This document shows, piece by piece, positions 1 through 9,843 of a stretch of 64,000 nt of DNA; positions within the stretch are counted from its first letter, which is position 1; the number at the start of each line of letters is the position of its first letter. The notes under the pieces are model-generated. The model saw only the letters and a list, made by a program, of their open reading frames with translations, was not told the origin of the DNA and searched no databases. The position numbers and the translations under genes are program-made. This DNA comes from Anaerolineae bacterium (lineage in GTDB: Bacteria; Chloroflexota; Anaerolineae; Aggregatilineales; Phototrophicaceae), in the NCBI GenBank assembly GCA_022820665.1, contig JAJEFB010000015.1:90281-154280 (forward strand). Reading direction: 5' to 3'.

Positions 1-1352
1 ACCCGGTCGCTCGGTTGCAGCAAACCGAGCGAGAGCACGATTGCTCGCTTCGCCAATTCCAGGTTAGGCACGCCGCCGCGACCAATCTGCCCCATACTGC
101 CGGAGCGATCAATCAAATAGGCAATCGTCAATTTGGGCAAACGCTGCTGATCTTTAATCTGCATCTCCACAGGCAGGGTACGCTCCAGAGGCGTCTGATA
201 GTATCCCCCCGGCGCATAACTTTCCGGCCCGCCAATCATCACCAGGCCGCCGCCAATGTCGCTGACGTACTGATCCAGCAGATTCATCTGTGCATTGCTC
301 AATTCAGTAGCCGGGACATTAACCAAAATGACACTCTTGTAATTGGCCAATTGAGCCATGTTTACCGGCAAAGCCTCTGGCGACACCGCGTCTACCAACA
401 GGCCGGCTTGCTCCAGAGCCGGCAACAGATTCTGCGCTTCCGCCTCGTTAACACGAACCAGCAAGGCGCGCGCCGGACCAATCACTTGGCTGAAAGCCGC
501 CAATTGATTATTCTGATTGTAGTTGTCGCTCTCCCCCGGCACGACCAGTTGCGCCGTGAAATCAAGAAAACCGCTCTTCTCGCTGGTCTGAGTAAGGGCA
601 AAGCGCGTGTCGCCCCGCTGCAAGTTCAGCGCCTCTTCGTGGATCAGGCTTCCGCCCGAGAAGATCAACAGCGTCGCTGATGTCGCTTCCTCGGCATGGA
701 TGCCGACGGCGATATCGAAGCTCTGGTTTTCGCCGACGCGGCTTGGGGCGTCCAATTCTGTAATTCTTACGTCAGGCTGCGCCTCGCGGAAAAACGGCAC
801 ATAGCTGATCTCGACCCCCGAAGCCGCAGCGCGTTGCGCGCGGGCGAGGGCGTCCCCCTGCGTCGACTGTCCGTCGCTAAGAACGACGATGCGGGGCGAA
901 GCATCGGCCGGGAACATTGATAGCGCTGTCTGAATGGCATTCGCGATATCGGTGTGCGTCGCGACCGGCACAGAGGAAAACCCATCAATCTCTTGTACAC
1001 GGCTGAAATCGCTCTCCGGCACCGCGTTGTCGCCAAACAAGACGACCGCCCATTCGTCGTCGGGCTGTTTGTCGGCGATCGCTCCGCGAATGTACTGCAA
1101 TTGCGCGTCTTCGGCCGCAGTGCCCATACTATCGGAAGCGTCAACCAGGAAGACCACCGCGAGCCGATCAACCGCCTGCACACTCTGCAATCCCGCCAGA
1201 GCCAGGACAAGCAGCACAACAATCGCCGTTCGCAAGGCCAAGCTGGCGATATCGCGGCGGCGACGGAAAGCGTGACGTGGAAAACCCACATACCAGACTA
1301 TTGGCAAAGCGATCAGCAGTATTAGTCCAGCAGTTGGCGTGGTGAATTGCAT
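1..1352 (-). CDS. VWA-domain membrane protein, 3' end cut by the window edge
   Basis: Reading the minus strand from ATG at 1350-1352 gives an open frame that runs off the left edge (about 450 residues visible). It starts with two hydrophobic segments (residues about 8-25 and 37-60). A von Willebrand factor A domain follows, with a MIDAS-like motif DASDSMG at about residue 70 and a later VVLSDGQST strand. After about 220 residues comes an Ig-like/CARDB-like stretch, then a region resembling the glutamine-amidotransferase-like fold seen in this family, then the start of what looks like a second VWA domain (LIDRSGSMG). The architecture matches membrane-anchored VWA/chlD-like proteins of Chloroflexota and Planctomycetes whose role is undefined. 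The start is supported by the hydrophobic N-terminus; no strong ribosome site is visible. Confidence 0.75.
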   Translation of the reverse strand, partial: MQFTTPTAGLILLIALPIVWYVGFPRHAFRRRRDIASLALRTAIVVLLVLALAGLQSVQAVDRLAVVFLVDASDSMGTAAEDAQLQYIRGAIADKQPDDEWAVVLFGDNAVPESDFSRVQEIDGFSSVPVATHTDIANAIQTALSMFPADASPRIVVLSDGQSTQGDALARAQRAAASGVEISYVPFFREAQPDVRITELDAPSRVGENQSFDIAVGIHAEEATSATLLIFSGGSLIHEEALNLQRGDTRFALTQTSEKSGFLDFTAQLVVPGESDNYNQNNQLAAFSQVIGPARALLVRVNEAEAQNLLPALEQAGLLVDAVSPEALPVNMAQLANYKSVILVNVPATELSNAQMNLLDQYVSDIGGGLVMIGGPESYAPGGYYQTPLERTLPVEMQIKDQQRLPKLTIAYLIDRSGSMGQIGRGGVPNLELAKRAIVLSLGLLQPSDR

Positions 1353-1972
1353 GGCGGTTCCAATTCCGCTTGATGACGCGCCAGCGGGCTCCGGCGCCTA
1401 CGCCGATTGTAACGACTAGCGCAGCGGCTTCACAGGGTGACCGCGAAAGCGATTTTTCAGACGGCGCCCCGCTGTCGGCGGAAGCATTTGTCTGCGCCGC
1501 CGATCTCTGGCGATTACGAAATCCTTAGCGTCTCTTGAAAGACTTATTTCCTGGTCTTCCAGATACAGGCAAATCCGAGTGCAGGATTACCTGTTTATGT
1601 AAACCGCGTCGCTGATGCGACGAGAAGGCATATTATTTTGCGCGAGCGCGGCAAACTTTTTTGCCGGTTACGCGCCGAGGGATCTTGCCCCCGCCACAGG
1701 GCAAAATCCCCAGGATGCGAGATGCCCCATTCAACCGCAATATGGCGCGCTGACTTCCGCAGATAAGTCGACTAAATCGGTTTCGCCTTTCTTATAGTTT
1801 CGTTTGCAGCAAATAAGATGTCTTTTTGATTGTTACAGGTTAAAGTATCGTAAGTGATATAGATTTCTGCATAATTTATCATATTTAGTGGACTTACGAC
1901 AGAAAAAGTTGTAAAATTGCATTAACGTTATTCTACATATTGCGAAGGTTGTTCCCGACAAGAGGGGGATGA
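1353..1972. other. Non-coding spacer upstream of two divergent genes
   Basis: About 620 bases separate the divergent VWA and SpoVS-like genes. The right part (about 1790-1960) is clearly AT-rich and probably carries the SpoVS promoter, but no pair of -35/-10 boxes with good spacing stands out. A 60-codon frame at 1615-1797 has no ribosome site and no recognisable product, so it is not called. Confidence 0.5.
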
Positions 1973-2311
1973 ATGTCCGAATACGAAAGCCACGTACCCC
2001 TGACCGATTCTTACCTAGAAGACGTTGGACCATACTCGGAAGACAAACCGGATATAATCAAGGTCTCGGCACGTTCGCGTTCGACGGCGGTGGCAGGCGC
2101 CATTGCCGGCGTTATGCGACAGCATCATCTTGCCGAGGTTCAAGCCATTGGCGCGGGCGCGGTTAATCAAGCCGTGAAAGCCTTGGCAATCGCCAGGGGA
2201 TACCTGGAACGGGACGAAATCGACATCGTAAGTACGCCCTACTTCACAGAGGTCGATATCGACGGTCAAGAGCGCACGGCGGTTCGCTTCCGCGTTGAAC
2301 CGCGTCCCTAA
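1973..2311 (+). CDS. Stage V sporulation protein S (SpoVS) family protein
   Basis: This 112-residue protein has an N-terminal acidic extension of about 27 residues followed by the complete SpoVS fold. Family hallmarks are visible: KVSARS, VAGAIAGVMR, the near-invariant QAIGAGAVNQAVKA block, AIARGYL and the C-terminal RFRVEPRP. SpoVS proteins are small Alba-like nucleic-acid-binding proteins. They affect sporulation in Bacillus but are also widespread in non-sporulating lineages such as Chloroflexota and Thermus, so sporulation should not be inferred here. The gene stands alone and is closed by a strong terminator. The name is firm at family level; the function is inferred. Confidence 0.92.
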   Translation: MSEYESHVPLTDSYLEDVGPYSEDKPDIIKVSARSRSTAVAGAIAGVMRQHHLAEVQAIGAGAVNQAVKALAIARGYLERDEIDIVSTPYFTEVDIDGQERTAVRFRVEPRP

Positions 2312-2368
2312 CTGAGCAGTTGATCAACTTGCTTGGCGGTTGCCAAGCAATAAGCAAATATCGGCGAG

Positions 2369-2400
2369 AAGGTGAATACCAGCATTCACCTTTTTTGTTT
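2369..2400 (+). terminator. Rho-independent terminator after the SpoVS-like gene
   Basis: A 9-bp stem (2369-2377 with 2384-2392, loop 2378-2383) runs directly into TTTTTTGTTT. A second perfect 9-bp hairpin without a T-run lies just upstream (2329-2337 with 2342-2350, loop GGTT). Both sit 18-80 bases after the stop codon. Confidence 0.85.
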
Positions 2401-2584
2401 TCGGCGACACCTGAACGAATCGCCTCGACCAACCGCGCCCCCCACAGTACTGATCGAACCGCAGTGATCCGCCTTCACTCCTGAGATATCCTCACAAAGA
2501 AAACCTGGTGCTTGACGCCGATTCTGGTTCAAACAGCCTGCTGCGGTTTCAGCAAAACCTGCTCAACCATCATCCATTAACCGG

Positions 2585-2593
2585 TGTTATAAT
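2585..2593 (+). promoter_or_regulatory. Extended -10 promoter for transketolase
   Basis: TGTTATAAT matches the consensus extended -10 (TGnTATAAT) 42 bases before the GTG start. No good -35 is present at 17 bp, which is typical of extended -10 promoters. The same nonamer form appears before three other genes in the window. Confidence 0.55.
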
Positions 2594-2634
2594 GCACAGG
2601 GCAGCGCGAGTGTACACAAGATTGGAGCGATGCG

Positions 2635-4635
2635 GTGGCAGAATTAGCGACTTTGGCGATCAATACGATCCGAACCCTGTCAATGGATGCGGTGCAAAAG
2701 GCAAACAGCGGCCATCCGGGCTTGCCGATGGGCGCGGCGCCACTGGCCTACGCGCTGTGGACGAAGCATCTGCGCCACAACCCGAAAAACCCGAGTTGGG
2801 CAAATCGCGATCGCTTCGTATTGAGCGCCGGACACGGTTCGATGCTGCTTTACTCCCTTTTGCATCTGACCGGTTACGACCTGTCACTTGAGGAAATAAA
2901 GAATTTCCGGCAATTCGGCAGCAGCACGCCGGGCCATCCGGAATACGGCGATACGCCTGGCGTAGAGACTACAACGGGACCCTTGGGGCAAGGCGCGGCG
3001 ACGGCCGTAGGCTTGGCGCTGGCGGAAGCGTTTCTCGCCGAGCACTTCAACCGCAAAAGCCAGACGATTGTTGATCACTACACCTATGCCCTGGTCAGCG
3101 ACGGCGACCTCATGGAAGGCGTCTGTATAGAAGCATCGGCTCTGGCCGGTCATTGGGGCTTAGGCAAGCTGATATTCCTGTACGACGACAATCAAGTCAC
3201 ATTGGACGGCGATGCCGACATGACTCTCACCGAAGACATCGCCATGCGCTTCGGGGCGATGGGATGGCATTATAGCTGGGTACCAGACGGTACAGACGTC
3301 GTAGCAATTGATCAATCAATTGCAGCGGCGAAATCTGTCACGGACAAACCGAGCCTGATCGCCGTACGCACCATCATCGGTCACGGCAGCCCCAACAAGC
3401 AGGGAACCAGTGACGCGCATGGCAGTCCGCTCGGGGCGGACGAAGTAAGGCTGGCGAAAGAAGCTCTCGGCTGGGATCCGGATGCCAGTTTCTTCATTCC
3501 AGCAGAGGCTTTGCAGCACTTCCGCCGCGCCCTTGATGCGGGCGCGGCTGCTGAAGCGGAATGGAAGCGCGCCTTTGACGACTGGCGCAGCGCATATCCC
3601 GATTTGGCAAGCGAATGGGATCGCGCCCAAGCCGGGCAATTCAACGCGGGTTGGCGCGACGAATTGCCTAGTTGGGGGGGCGGTCAACAGGTCTCCACGC
3701 GCAACGCCGGCGGTGACGCGCTGAATGCGCTAGCCCGCCACGCGCCGACCATGATCGGCGGCGATGCCGACCTGGCCGGCAGTACCAAGACCTTGATCAA
3801 AGACGCCAATGATACAGGTCCCGGACGGGCGACCGAACGAAACTTGCGCTTCGGCGTCCGGGAACACGGGATGGGAGCTATCGTCAACGGTCTGGCGCTG
3901 CACGGGGGAATCGTCAAGCCATATAGCGCCACATTCTTCACCTTCAGCGACTACATGCGTCCGGCAATGCGCCTCGGCGCGCTGATGGACATCCCAACCG
4001 TCTACGTCTTCACGCACGACAGTATCGGCCTTGGCGAAGACGGACCAACCCATCAACCCATTGAACATTTGATGGCGCTGCGCGCCATGCCCAATCTTTA
4101 TGTATTCCGGCCGGCAGACGCCACGGAGACCGTCGGCGCCTGGGCGGCTATCGCCGAGCTTGATCATCCAGCGGCTATCGTGCTCAGTCGGCAGGATCTA
4201 CCGGTGCTGGCCGGCAACGACCAAGGTATACACGAAGGCGTTTCCCGCGGCGCATACGTCCTTTCCGAACATAAGTCAGGCGACATTGACGCGATCATTA
4301 TGGCGACCGGCAGCGAAGTAAGCATCGCGCTGGCAGCCGCAGAACTGCTTGAAGAGTCGGATATCCGCGCGCGAGTAGTGTCGATGCCCTGTTGGAAGCG
4401 TTTTGAAGAACAGGGCGACGACTATCGCAAGAGCGTCTTGCCCGACGACATAAGTCGCCGTGTCAGCATTGAAGCGGGGGCTACGCTCGGCTGGGAACGC
4501 TATGTCGGCGACGAAGGGATCGCGCTGGGAATCGATCGCTTCGGAGCCAGCTCACCTTACATGAGAATCTATGAAGAACTCGGTCTTACCCCGGGGCATG
4601 TTGCCGAAGCCGTCAATTCGCTTCTCGACGACTAG
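2635..4635 (+). CDS. tkt: Transketolase
   Basis: This 666-residue thiamine-diphosphate enzyme moves two-carbon units between sugar phosphates in the non-oxidative pentose phosphate pathway (or Calvin cycle). The N-terminal motif [10 protein letters not shown], the [16 protein letters not shown] segment and the TPP/Mg motif SDGDLMEG...DDNQ are intact. So are the pyrimidine-domain [15 protein letters not shown] block and the C-terminal domain with TGSEV. Length is that of the bacterial family. The start is GTG at 2635, seven bases after a GGAG ribosome site; translation from there matches the family N-terminus. It is followed at 157 bases by a glycosyltransferase, with no obvious terminator between, so co-transcription is possible. 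No unusual features. Confidence 0.97.
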   Translation: MAELATLAINTIRTLSMDAVQKANSGHPGLPMGAAPLAYALWTKHLRHNPKNPSWANRDRFVLSAGHGSMLLYSLLHLTGYDLSLEEIKNFRQFGSSTPGHPEYGDTPGVETTTGPLGQGAATAVGLALAEAFLAEHFNRKSQTIVDHYTYALVSDGDLMEGVCIEASALAGHWGLGKLIFLYDDNQVTLDGDADMTLTEDIAMRFGAMGWHYSWVPDGTDVVAIDQSIAAAKSVTDKPSLIAVRTIIGHGSPNKQGTSDAHGSPLGADEVRLAKEALGWDPDASFFIPAEALQHFRRALDAGAAAEAEWKRAFDDWRSAYPDLASEWDRAQAGQFNAGWRDELPSWGGGQQVSTRNAGGDALNALARHAPTMIGGDADLAGSTKTLIKDANDTGPGRATERNLRFGVREHGMGAIVNGLALHGGIVKPYSATFFTFSDYMRPAMRLGALMDIPTVYVFTHDSIGLGEDGPTHQPIEHLMALRAMPNLYVFRPADATETVGAWAAIAELDHPAAIVLSRQDLPVLAGNDQGIHEGVSRGAYVLSEHKSGDIDAIIMATGSEVSIALAAAELLEESDIRARVVSMPCWKRFEEQGDDYRKSVLPDDISRRVSIEAGATLGWERYVGDEGIALGIDRFGASSPYMRIYEELGLTPGHVAEAVNSLLDD

Positions 4636-4792
4636 AAAGCCTCCTGAATTCCATCCAGATCTAACTGAGACGAATATACAATGGATATTCACGGCGGGGT
4701 GCTCAGTCTCTCGGCATGGACAGTGACGAATGAATTTGGAAGAGACCACTTCACCTGGCGAGACGCGTGAGCGAACCCAGGGCGAGAACGAT

Positions 4793-5590
4793 ATGTCTAC
4801 CGAGTTCCCTAAAGTGATGGTCATCCTGCCGACCTACAATGAGCGAGAAAACATACCTGAACTTGTCGACGCCCTTTTCAGACTCGACATCAGGAACTTC
4901 CATCTGCTAATCGTCGACGACAATTCCCCGGACGGCACGGGCAAAATTGCTGACCAGATCGCCCAAAGCCAAACATACCAAGGCAAGGTCAATGTCCTGC
5001 ATCGACCGCAAAAACAGGGCTTGGGACCGGCGTATATAGAGGGCTACAAACGCGCTTTGGCTTACGACGCCCAACTGATCATCCAGATGGACGCCGATTT
5101 TTCACATCAGCCCAAATATATCCCGCAATTGCTGGAACAAGCGCAAACGCACGACGTCGTGCTGGGATCGCGTTACGTCGCTGGCGGCAGCGTAGACGAG
5201 CGATGGGGTCCCATACGGAAGCTGCTCAGTTGGTGGGCGAATCGGCTTTATACACCGAGCATACTCGGGTTCCCTGTCCGTGATTCCACGGGCGGGTTCC
5301 GGCTGTTCCATCGCAATTGCCTCATTGGCCTGGACCTGGACCGGATCAAGGCAAACGGGTATGTCTTTCAAGTAGAAGTCATCTATGTGCTGTACAAACT
5401 CGGTTACAGGATCAAGGAGATCCCGATACATTTTCCGGATCGCGAGCGCGGCGTATCCAAGATGTCGCCGTCTATCGCCGCAGAAGCGGCGCTGCGCGTC
5501 CTGCAGATCATGTTCCGCCACCGCGATCTGTCCCCAATGCGACGCCGCATGACACCCTACGACACAGAGCCGCTCGGCGGCAGCGAATAA
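4793..5590 (+). CDS. Polyprenol (dolichol)-phosphate mannosyltransferase, GT2 family
   Basis: This GT-A fold enzyme of 265 residues probably transfers mannose (or another hexose) from a nucleotide sugar to a polyprenyl phosphate at the cytoplasmic face of the membrane. Visible motifs are PTYNERENI near the N-terminus, DDNSPDGTG, the metal-binding QMDADFSH and the family-specific GSRYVAGGS and DSTGGFR segments. There is no C-terminal membrane domain, so it belongs to the short Dpm1-like group. The frame is open from an ATG at 4730, but the ATG at 4793 places the N-terminus exactly where the family starts and has an AGGGCGAG purine stretch before it. Its lipid-linked product could feed the GT39 enzyme at 34030-35484 (inference). 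Confidence 0.88.
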   Translation: MSTEFPKVMVILPTYNERENIPELVDALFRLDIRNFHLLIVDDNSPDGTGKIADQIAQSQTYQGKVNVLHRPQKQGLGPAYIEGYKRALAYDAQLIIQMDADFSHQPKYIPQLLEQAQTHDVVLGSRYVAGGSVDERWGPIRKLLSWWANRLYTPSILGFPVRDSTGGFRLFHRNCLIGLDLDRIKANGYVFQVEVIYVLYKLGYRIKEIPIHFPDRERGVSKMSPSIAAEAALRVLQIMFRHRDLSPMRRRMTPYDTEPLGGSE

Positions 5591-5673
5591 TCCTGCCGCG
5601 CTCAGGCAAGCTAATAAACCTTCTTGTAGCATGAGCGTCGCGGTTTACATAAACAGTGAACCACGCCTTGATT

Positions 5674-6330
5674 CTATAGGCAATCAATCGTCCACAGTAA
5701 ACCGCGGCGCACAATTTCGCGGGCTTCCGGGACATCGAAATCGCCTATGACATGCCCCAGCGAGCAATAGAAAACCTTGCCCTTTCCATATCGCCGCGTC
5801 CAAGCCACAGGCATCACCGTGCCATCGACCCAGTCAGCGTGGTCGCCGCTGAACGTCGTTGTTGCCAGGACCTGGTTCGATGGGTCGGTGTGCATGTAGT
5901 ACTGCTCCGAATGCATATCAAAATCGGCGATACCCGCCGTGATCGGATGCGCCCCATCCCGAATGTTGACGCGATAATCTATGATATTCCCCGGATGCGC
6001 CACCCACTGCCCGCCAACCATGAACTGATACTCGGTATTCTGGCGGAAGGCATCCGCCATGCCGCCATGCCATCCGGCAACATGAACGCCGCCTTCGCGC
6101 ACCGCATTCAGCAAACCCGCTTCTTGCTCCCTTGATATCGTGCTCATGGTGTACACCGGCACGACCATATCAATGGATCCCATCAGATCGGCATCAAGGA
6201 AGCTATCCAACGACTCCGAGAGCGTCACGTCCACGCCTGCGTCTTCCATCAGCCCCGCGAACAAGTGCGAGGTCTCTTTGGGATCGTGACCGTCCCAGCC
6301 ACCATAAACGATCAGTACTCTCTTGCCCAT
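5674..6330 (-). CDS. ThuA-like domain protein
   Basis: The 218-residue protein has the class I glutamine-amidotransferase-like fold of the ThuA family: an opening [13 protein letters not shown] strand, [16 protein letters not shown] in place of the amidotransferase nucleophile elbow, the HPIT and [11 protein letters not shown] segments, and a closing [13 protein letters not shown]. ThuA proteins are linked to trehalose and sugar utilisation. A 3-keto-disaccharide-related role has been suggested for the family, and the substrate here is unknown. A GGTGGAG ribosome site precedes the ATG. It is transcribed opposite to the neighbouring mannosyltransferase and stands 126 bases from the next minus-strand gene. 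Confidence 0.85.
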   Translation of the reverse strand: MGKRVLIVYGGWDGHDPKETSHLFAGLMEDAGVDVTLSESLDSFLDADLMGSIDMVVPVYTMSTISREQEAGLLNAVREGGVHVAGWHGGMADAFRQNTEYQFMVGGQWVAHPGNIIDYRVNIRDGAHPITAGIADFDMHSEQYYMHTDPSNQVLATTTFSGDHADWVDGTVMPVAWTRRYGKGKVFYCSLGHVIGDFDVPEAREIVRRGLLWTIDCL

Positions 6331-6456
6331 TTTCGCTCCACCTTCGATCGATAGTTAACTTGCCACAAGTATAGACGTCTGTGGATGGATTTCACATGTT
6401 TTTCGGGGGACTCGCCGCTGGATCGGGAACGTGTACCGCGCGCCAAACGAATGTCG

Positions 6457-8565
6457 CTAGGTATTGGGACTCTTGTGCAAGCGGAATATGCTGTTTCCAG
6501 AAGCCACATAAATGATATCGTGGATCGGATAGGCTACTATGGCAGAGAGCAATTCAAATTTGTCTTGCTCCACCGCCTGATAGCTGTCCATAAAGGTACC
6601 CGCAAGCGTTGTCTCGTATACCGCGCGGGCGCCGCGGCTAATCACGAAAAATGCTGGCGCAAAGGGACTGTCATTGAGATAAAAGCCCTCAGTCATGGTC
6701 GTGTAAAGTTCACTGCCCTCGTTGAATCCGCTAAAAGCGAAGGCTCTCTCTTCACCGGCATTGTATTTCTTCATGACCCCGTCATCGTATAAGACATATA
6801 CATCGCCAGCCTGGCTGATGGTGAAATCGACCACGTTGCGCAGATTTGGACGCGCGTCCTTGGTGAAATACTCCCGAGGCGCGCTGGGATAACTGGCGCC
6901 GGAGGGATCGTACTTCCAGATTTGTCCGCCTTCGCTATCCAGTATGTACAATCGGCGTCCCCAAACCGTCAGCGCCGACGGATTTTCCCACTGCTCGACG
7001 CCCAGAACGCGCTGCGCGTTGCAGATCATGATAAACTGTGGCCGGCAACGAACCAGCGTGCCATTTTCGTCAATCATCGCCAGTTCGTTGGAAACATCGT
7101 CAAAGGCGATATCGACGATTTGCCCGATGCTGAATCCGTCTACCGTGGCTCCGCGTCGCATATTGGGCACCGGCTCCTGTCGCTCCGCCTCCGTGCCATC
7201 GTCCGAGATCTTGATGCGATATACCAGGTGATTCTTGGTATCCAGCGCATACATGTCTGTGCCCTTGAGCCTGAGACGTGCGATGCTGGCATTCTGGAAA
7301 TTCGTCAGCGGATTAGCGACGCGACGCTGCACATTGTTGAGCGTATCAACAACATCCTGCGCTTCTTGACGCATCGCTTCGATCACGGGATCGCCAGGTC
7401 GCATATTCTCGCAAACATCGGCGACTTGCAGCGCCGCATTCCAGGCAGAGGTGATACTCCTGCGATTGCTGTTGTCCATAGAGCGCGCCAGGCTAGCTGT
7501 CTCCTGCAATCGCTGCAGGCACTGTTCAAATTCGGATTCCCCGGTATTGGACACCCAGGAGAATACGACAACAGCCACAATGAACAAGGGTATCAGAAGG
7601 ACAGCCAAAGCCATCGAACCCGCAGCGGGATTGCGGTCAGTGCCAGGTTCCGGCAAGGGTAGAAATCGCTGAAACAAGCGGCTCAGGCCAGCCAATACAG
7701 ATGCCGCGCGCCTTGCCAACCGCAGCAATCCCCTGCGCAAAACGGCACTCAATCCACGCTTGCGCTGAGCTGGTCCGCTCGACCCGTCGCTTTCCAGTTG
7801 CAGACGAGCTTCGTTCAACTTCGCGCTTACCTCAAGCGAAGATTCGCCTGGCGCAGCCGGTACCGGGCTCTCGAAGTTCGGAGGCACCAATTCCACCAGC
7901 ATCAATTGCCCCTGTACCTTGATCGCATTGCGCAGACTGTCCAAGACCTGTTTAATGTCGTTTTCCAACAATGTGCTGGTTAGCTGAGCGACCGAGATCT
8001 CGCACAGGTTGGCGTCAGCGAGCACCAGACGGCTGCCCGCATCGACGCCGTAGCGCACCATAGCAACTTCCGGCTCCGGCGAGATGCCCAAAGGCGCACT
8101 GTAGAGCGGTTCTTCCTGGGTAAAATCATCGGGAAAAGTCAGGGTCAAGCCAACCGTCTGCAATACCGAGACGACCGGACCAACGCGCGCGACGTACATA
8201 TCGTCTCCATGCAAGACGGCGACGATGGCGCTGGCTTCAAATTGCTGCTGCTCATACTCGCTATGCGCTTGATTGTGTTCGTAAAGGTTACTGTTAAGCA
8301 CTTGAAACATCGTTCGCATGGCAATCGTGACGCTGCCACCGGTATTGAAATAGCGTTCCGCCGCCAATACCGCCAATTGCTCATAAAACGTGGTTGGCGC
8401 AATCGTTCCCGAGGGGACAATCAACGTGAAAAAAGTATCGCCCTCACGGCCGCGGGCGGCATCCTGCGGCGCTACCACGACCAGCGCGCCGGGCGGGTTA
8501 ACATTGATCGGACGGCCCCCGATAATATAAAGGTGGCCGACCAAAGCTTCCAATTCAAATGCCAT
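6457..8565 (-). CDS. PP2C-like domain protein with membrane anchor and extracellular beta-propeller
   Basis: This is a 702-residue protein in three parts. Residues about 1-225 resemble a PP2C/SpoIIE-type phosphatase fold. The strand order FFTLIVPSG, ASAIVAVLHGDDMYVARVG and SRLVLADANL is recognisable, but the aspartates that bind metal in active PP2C enzymes are not evident, so it may be a pseudophosphatase. A single membrane segment lies at about 320-338. Residues about 400-700 form repeated beta strands of NHL/YVTN-like type (YALDTKNHLVYRI, LYILDSEGGQIWKYD), typical of an extracytoplasmic propeller. Together these suggest a transmembrane sensor. The kinase-like protein at 15247-19605 also places a cytoplasmic signalling-like domain before a membrane helix, and the two could act together (inference). 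Confidence 0.65.
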   Translation of the reverse strand: MAFELEALVGHLYIIGGRPINVNPPGALVVVAPQDAARGREGDTFFTLIVPSGTIAPTTFYEQLAVLAAERYFNTGGSVTIAMRTMFQVLNSNLYEHNQAHSEYEQQQFEASAIVAVLHGDDMYVARVGPVVSVLQTVGLTLTFPDDFTQEEPLYSAPLGISPEPEVAMVRYGVDAGSRLVLADANLCEISVAQLTSTLLENDIKQVLDSLRNAIKVQGQLMLVELVPPNFESPVPAAPGESSLEVSAKLNEARLQLESDGSSGPAQRKRGLSAVLRRGLLRLARRAASVLAGLSRLFQRFLPLPEPGTDRNPAAGSMALAVLLIPLFIVAVVVFSWVSNTGESEFEQCLQRLQETASLARSMDNSNRRSITSAWNAALQVADVCENMRPGDPVIEAMRQEAQDVVDTLNNVQRRVANPLTNFQNASIARLRLKGTDMYALDTKNHLVYRIKISDDGTEAERQEPVPNMRRGATVDGFSIGQIVDIAFDDVSNELAMIDENGTLVRCRPQFIMICNAQRVLGVEQWENPSALTVWGRRLYILDSEGGQIWKYDPSGASYPSAPREYFTKDARPNLRNVVDFTISQAGDVYVLYDDGVMKKYNAGEERAFAFSGFNEGSELYTTMTEGFYLNDSPFAPAFFVISRGARAVYETTLAGTFMDSYQAVEQDKFELLSAIVAYPIHDIIYVASGNSIFRLHKSPNT

Positions 8566-8643
8566 ACGAGAATCATCGCGCGAGTGAACAACTAAACTGA
8601 TTTTACATCAAGATGTGAATCGCGCTACGCGACTGCCGTTGGA

Positions 8644-8673
8644 CTGACAAACTGTGGATTCCAGTGCTATAAT
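8644..8673 (+). promoter_or_regulatory. Sigma-70-type promoter
   Basis: CTGACA (8644-8649) and TATAAT (8668-8673) are separated by 18 bp, and the -10 is also preceded by TG (TGCTATAAT). It lies 73 bases upstream of the membrane-protein gene and is the best conventional promoter in the window. Confidence 0.65.
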
Positions 8674-8745
8674 AGTTACGTATAGTTCCGCCTAGACACC
8701 TCATAGTGCTGTTCTTCGCTTAGGATTGTGAAGGGATCGAGAGCC

Positions 8746-9834
8746 ATGTCATCAATCCCGGCAGTAAAGACGCGCGCGATGGAAAGCGAATTGCCGACCG
8801 CGCGAAGTGGACAGCCCACGAATAACCCGCGGCTGGATTGGTGGATGGCGATTGTAGCCTGTGCCATGATCTTCGGCCTCTTCATTGATGGCTGGGCGCA
8901 CAATCATGATCGCGTCGATGACAGCTTTTTCACGCCCTGGCACGCGATCTTGTACAGCGCTTACGGCGTCTCCGCAATCACCTTGATCGCCGTTCACTTC
9001 CGCAACGTTGGCAAGGGCTTTCACTGGAGGCGCGCCTTGCCCGCCGGTTATATGCCCGCGCTAGGGGGCGCCCTGCTTTTCGCCATGGGCGGCTTGGGCG
9101 ATATGATCTGGCACGGGCTATTCGGAATTGAAGAAAACATCGAGGCGCTGCTAAGCCCGACGCATCTCCTACTCGCCGCATCCGGGCTGCTGATTATCAC
9201 CGGTCCCATCCGCGCGATGTGGCAGCGCCAAAGCGAAGACAACTGGCGTAGCCTGCTGCCGGCCATCCTCGCGCTGACCATGACCGCTTCGGTCTTCACC
9301 TTCTTTATGGCTTTCGCCGCCGTCACCCCCAGGATGCACATATTGACCGGTCCCAGACCGGAGACCCATAGCTTGTATGACGCTTATGGGGTGCTGGCGC
9401 TCGTGGTGCACAGCAATATCTTGCTAGGCGTCGTTCTTTTCAGCAGTCGGCGCTGGCGCTGGCCATTTGGCGTGTTCACGCTGATTTACACGGTCAATGC
9501 CCTGATGATGACCTGGATGCACCTGCGCGCAAACGCCGATTTCCTGCTGGTCATTAACGCCGCTATCGTCGGCTTGCTTTGCGATTGGTTGCTCAGCCGA
9601 AAGATGATCGAATCGACGAAGGGCTTACGTCTGTTTTCTTGTCTGCTCCCCTTCGTTTATAGTGCGGGCGCGCTGCTTGTGATCCAAATACTAGGCGCCG
9701 GCGCCTGGGGAAAAGGCGGCCTCTGGTGGGAGGTACACATGTGGCTGGGCGCGCCAGTCCTGGCTGGCGCATTTGGTTACGGACTGAGTTTGCTCGTCCG
9801 TCCACCCGCCTCGCCAGTTGAAATTCCAGCGTAG
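8746..9834 (+). CDS. Polytopic membrane protein of unknown function
   Basis: A protein of about 362 residues with roughly nine or ten hydrophobic segments after a polar N-terminal tail of about 27 residues. Conserved-looking polar residues sit in or between helices (DGWAHNHDRVDD near residue 45, GGLGDMIWHGLFG near 115, SPTHLLL). The paired histidines and aspartates might bind metal, but I do not recognise a named family. The frame also allows a GTG start at 8728; the ATG at 8746 was preferred because AAGGGA precedes it. Ten bases separate its stop from the following copper-chaperone lipoprotein, so the two almost certainly form an operon and may work together in metal handling (inference). 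Confidence 0.75.
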   Translation: MSSIPAVKTRAMESELPTARSGQPTNNPRLDWWMAIVACAMIFGLFIDGWAHNHDRVDDSFFTPWHAILYSAYGVSAITLIAVHFRNVGKGFHWRRALPAGYMPALGGALLFAMGGLGDMIWHGLFGIEENIEALLSPTHLLLAASGLLIITGPIRAMWQRQSEDNWRSLLPAILALTMTASVFTFFMAFAAVTPRMHILTGPRPETHSLYDAYGVLALVVHSNILLGVVLFSSRRWRWPFGVFTLIYTVNALMMTWMHLRANADFLLVINAAIVGLLCDWLLSRKMIESTKGLRLFSCLLPFVYSAGALLVIQILGAGAWGKGGLWWEVHMWLGAPVLAGAFGYGLSLLVRPPASPVEIPA

Positions 9835-9843
9835 GCCATCGCG

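Noticed and set aside
1615..1797. 60-codon frame before the SpoVS-like gene
   Set aside because: No ribosome site, no recognisable product.
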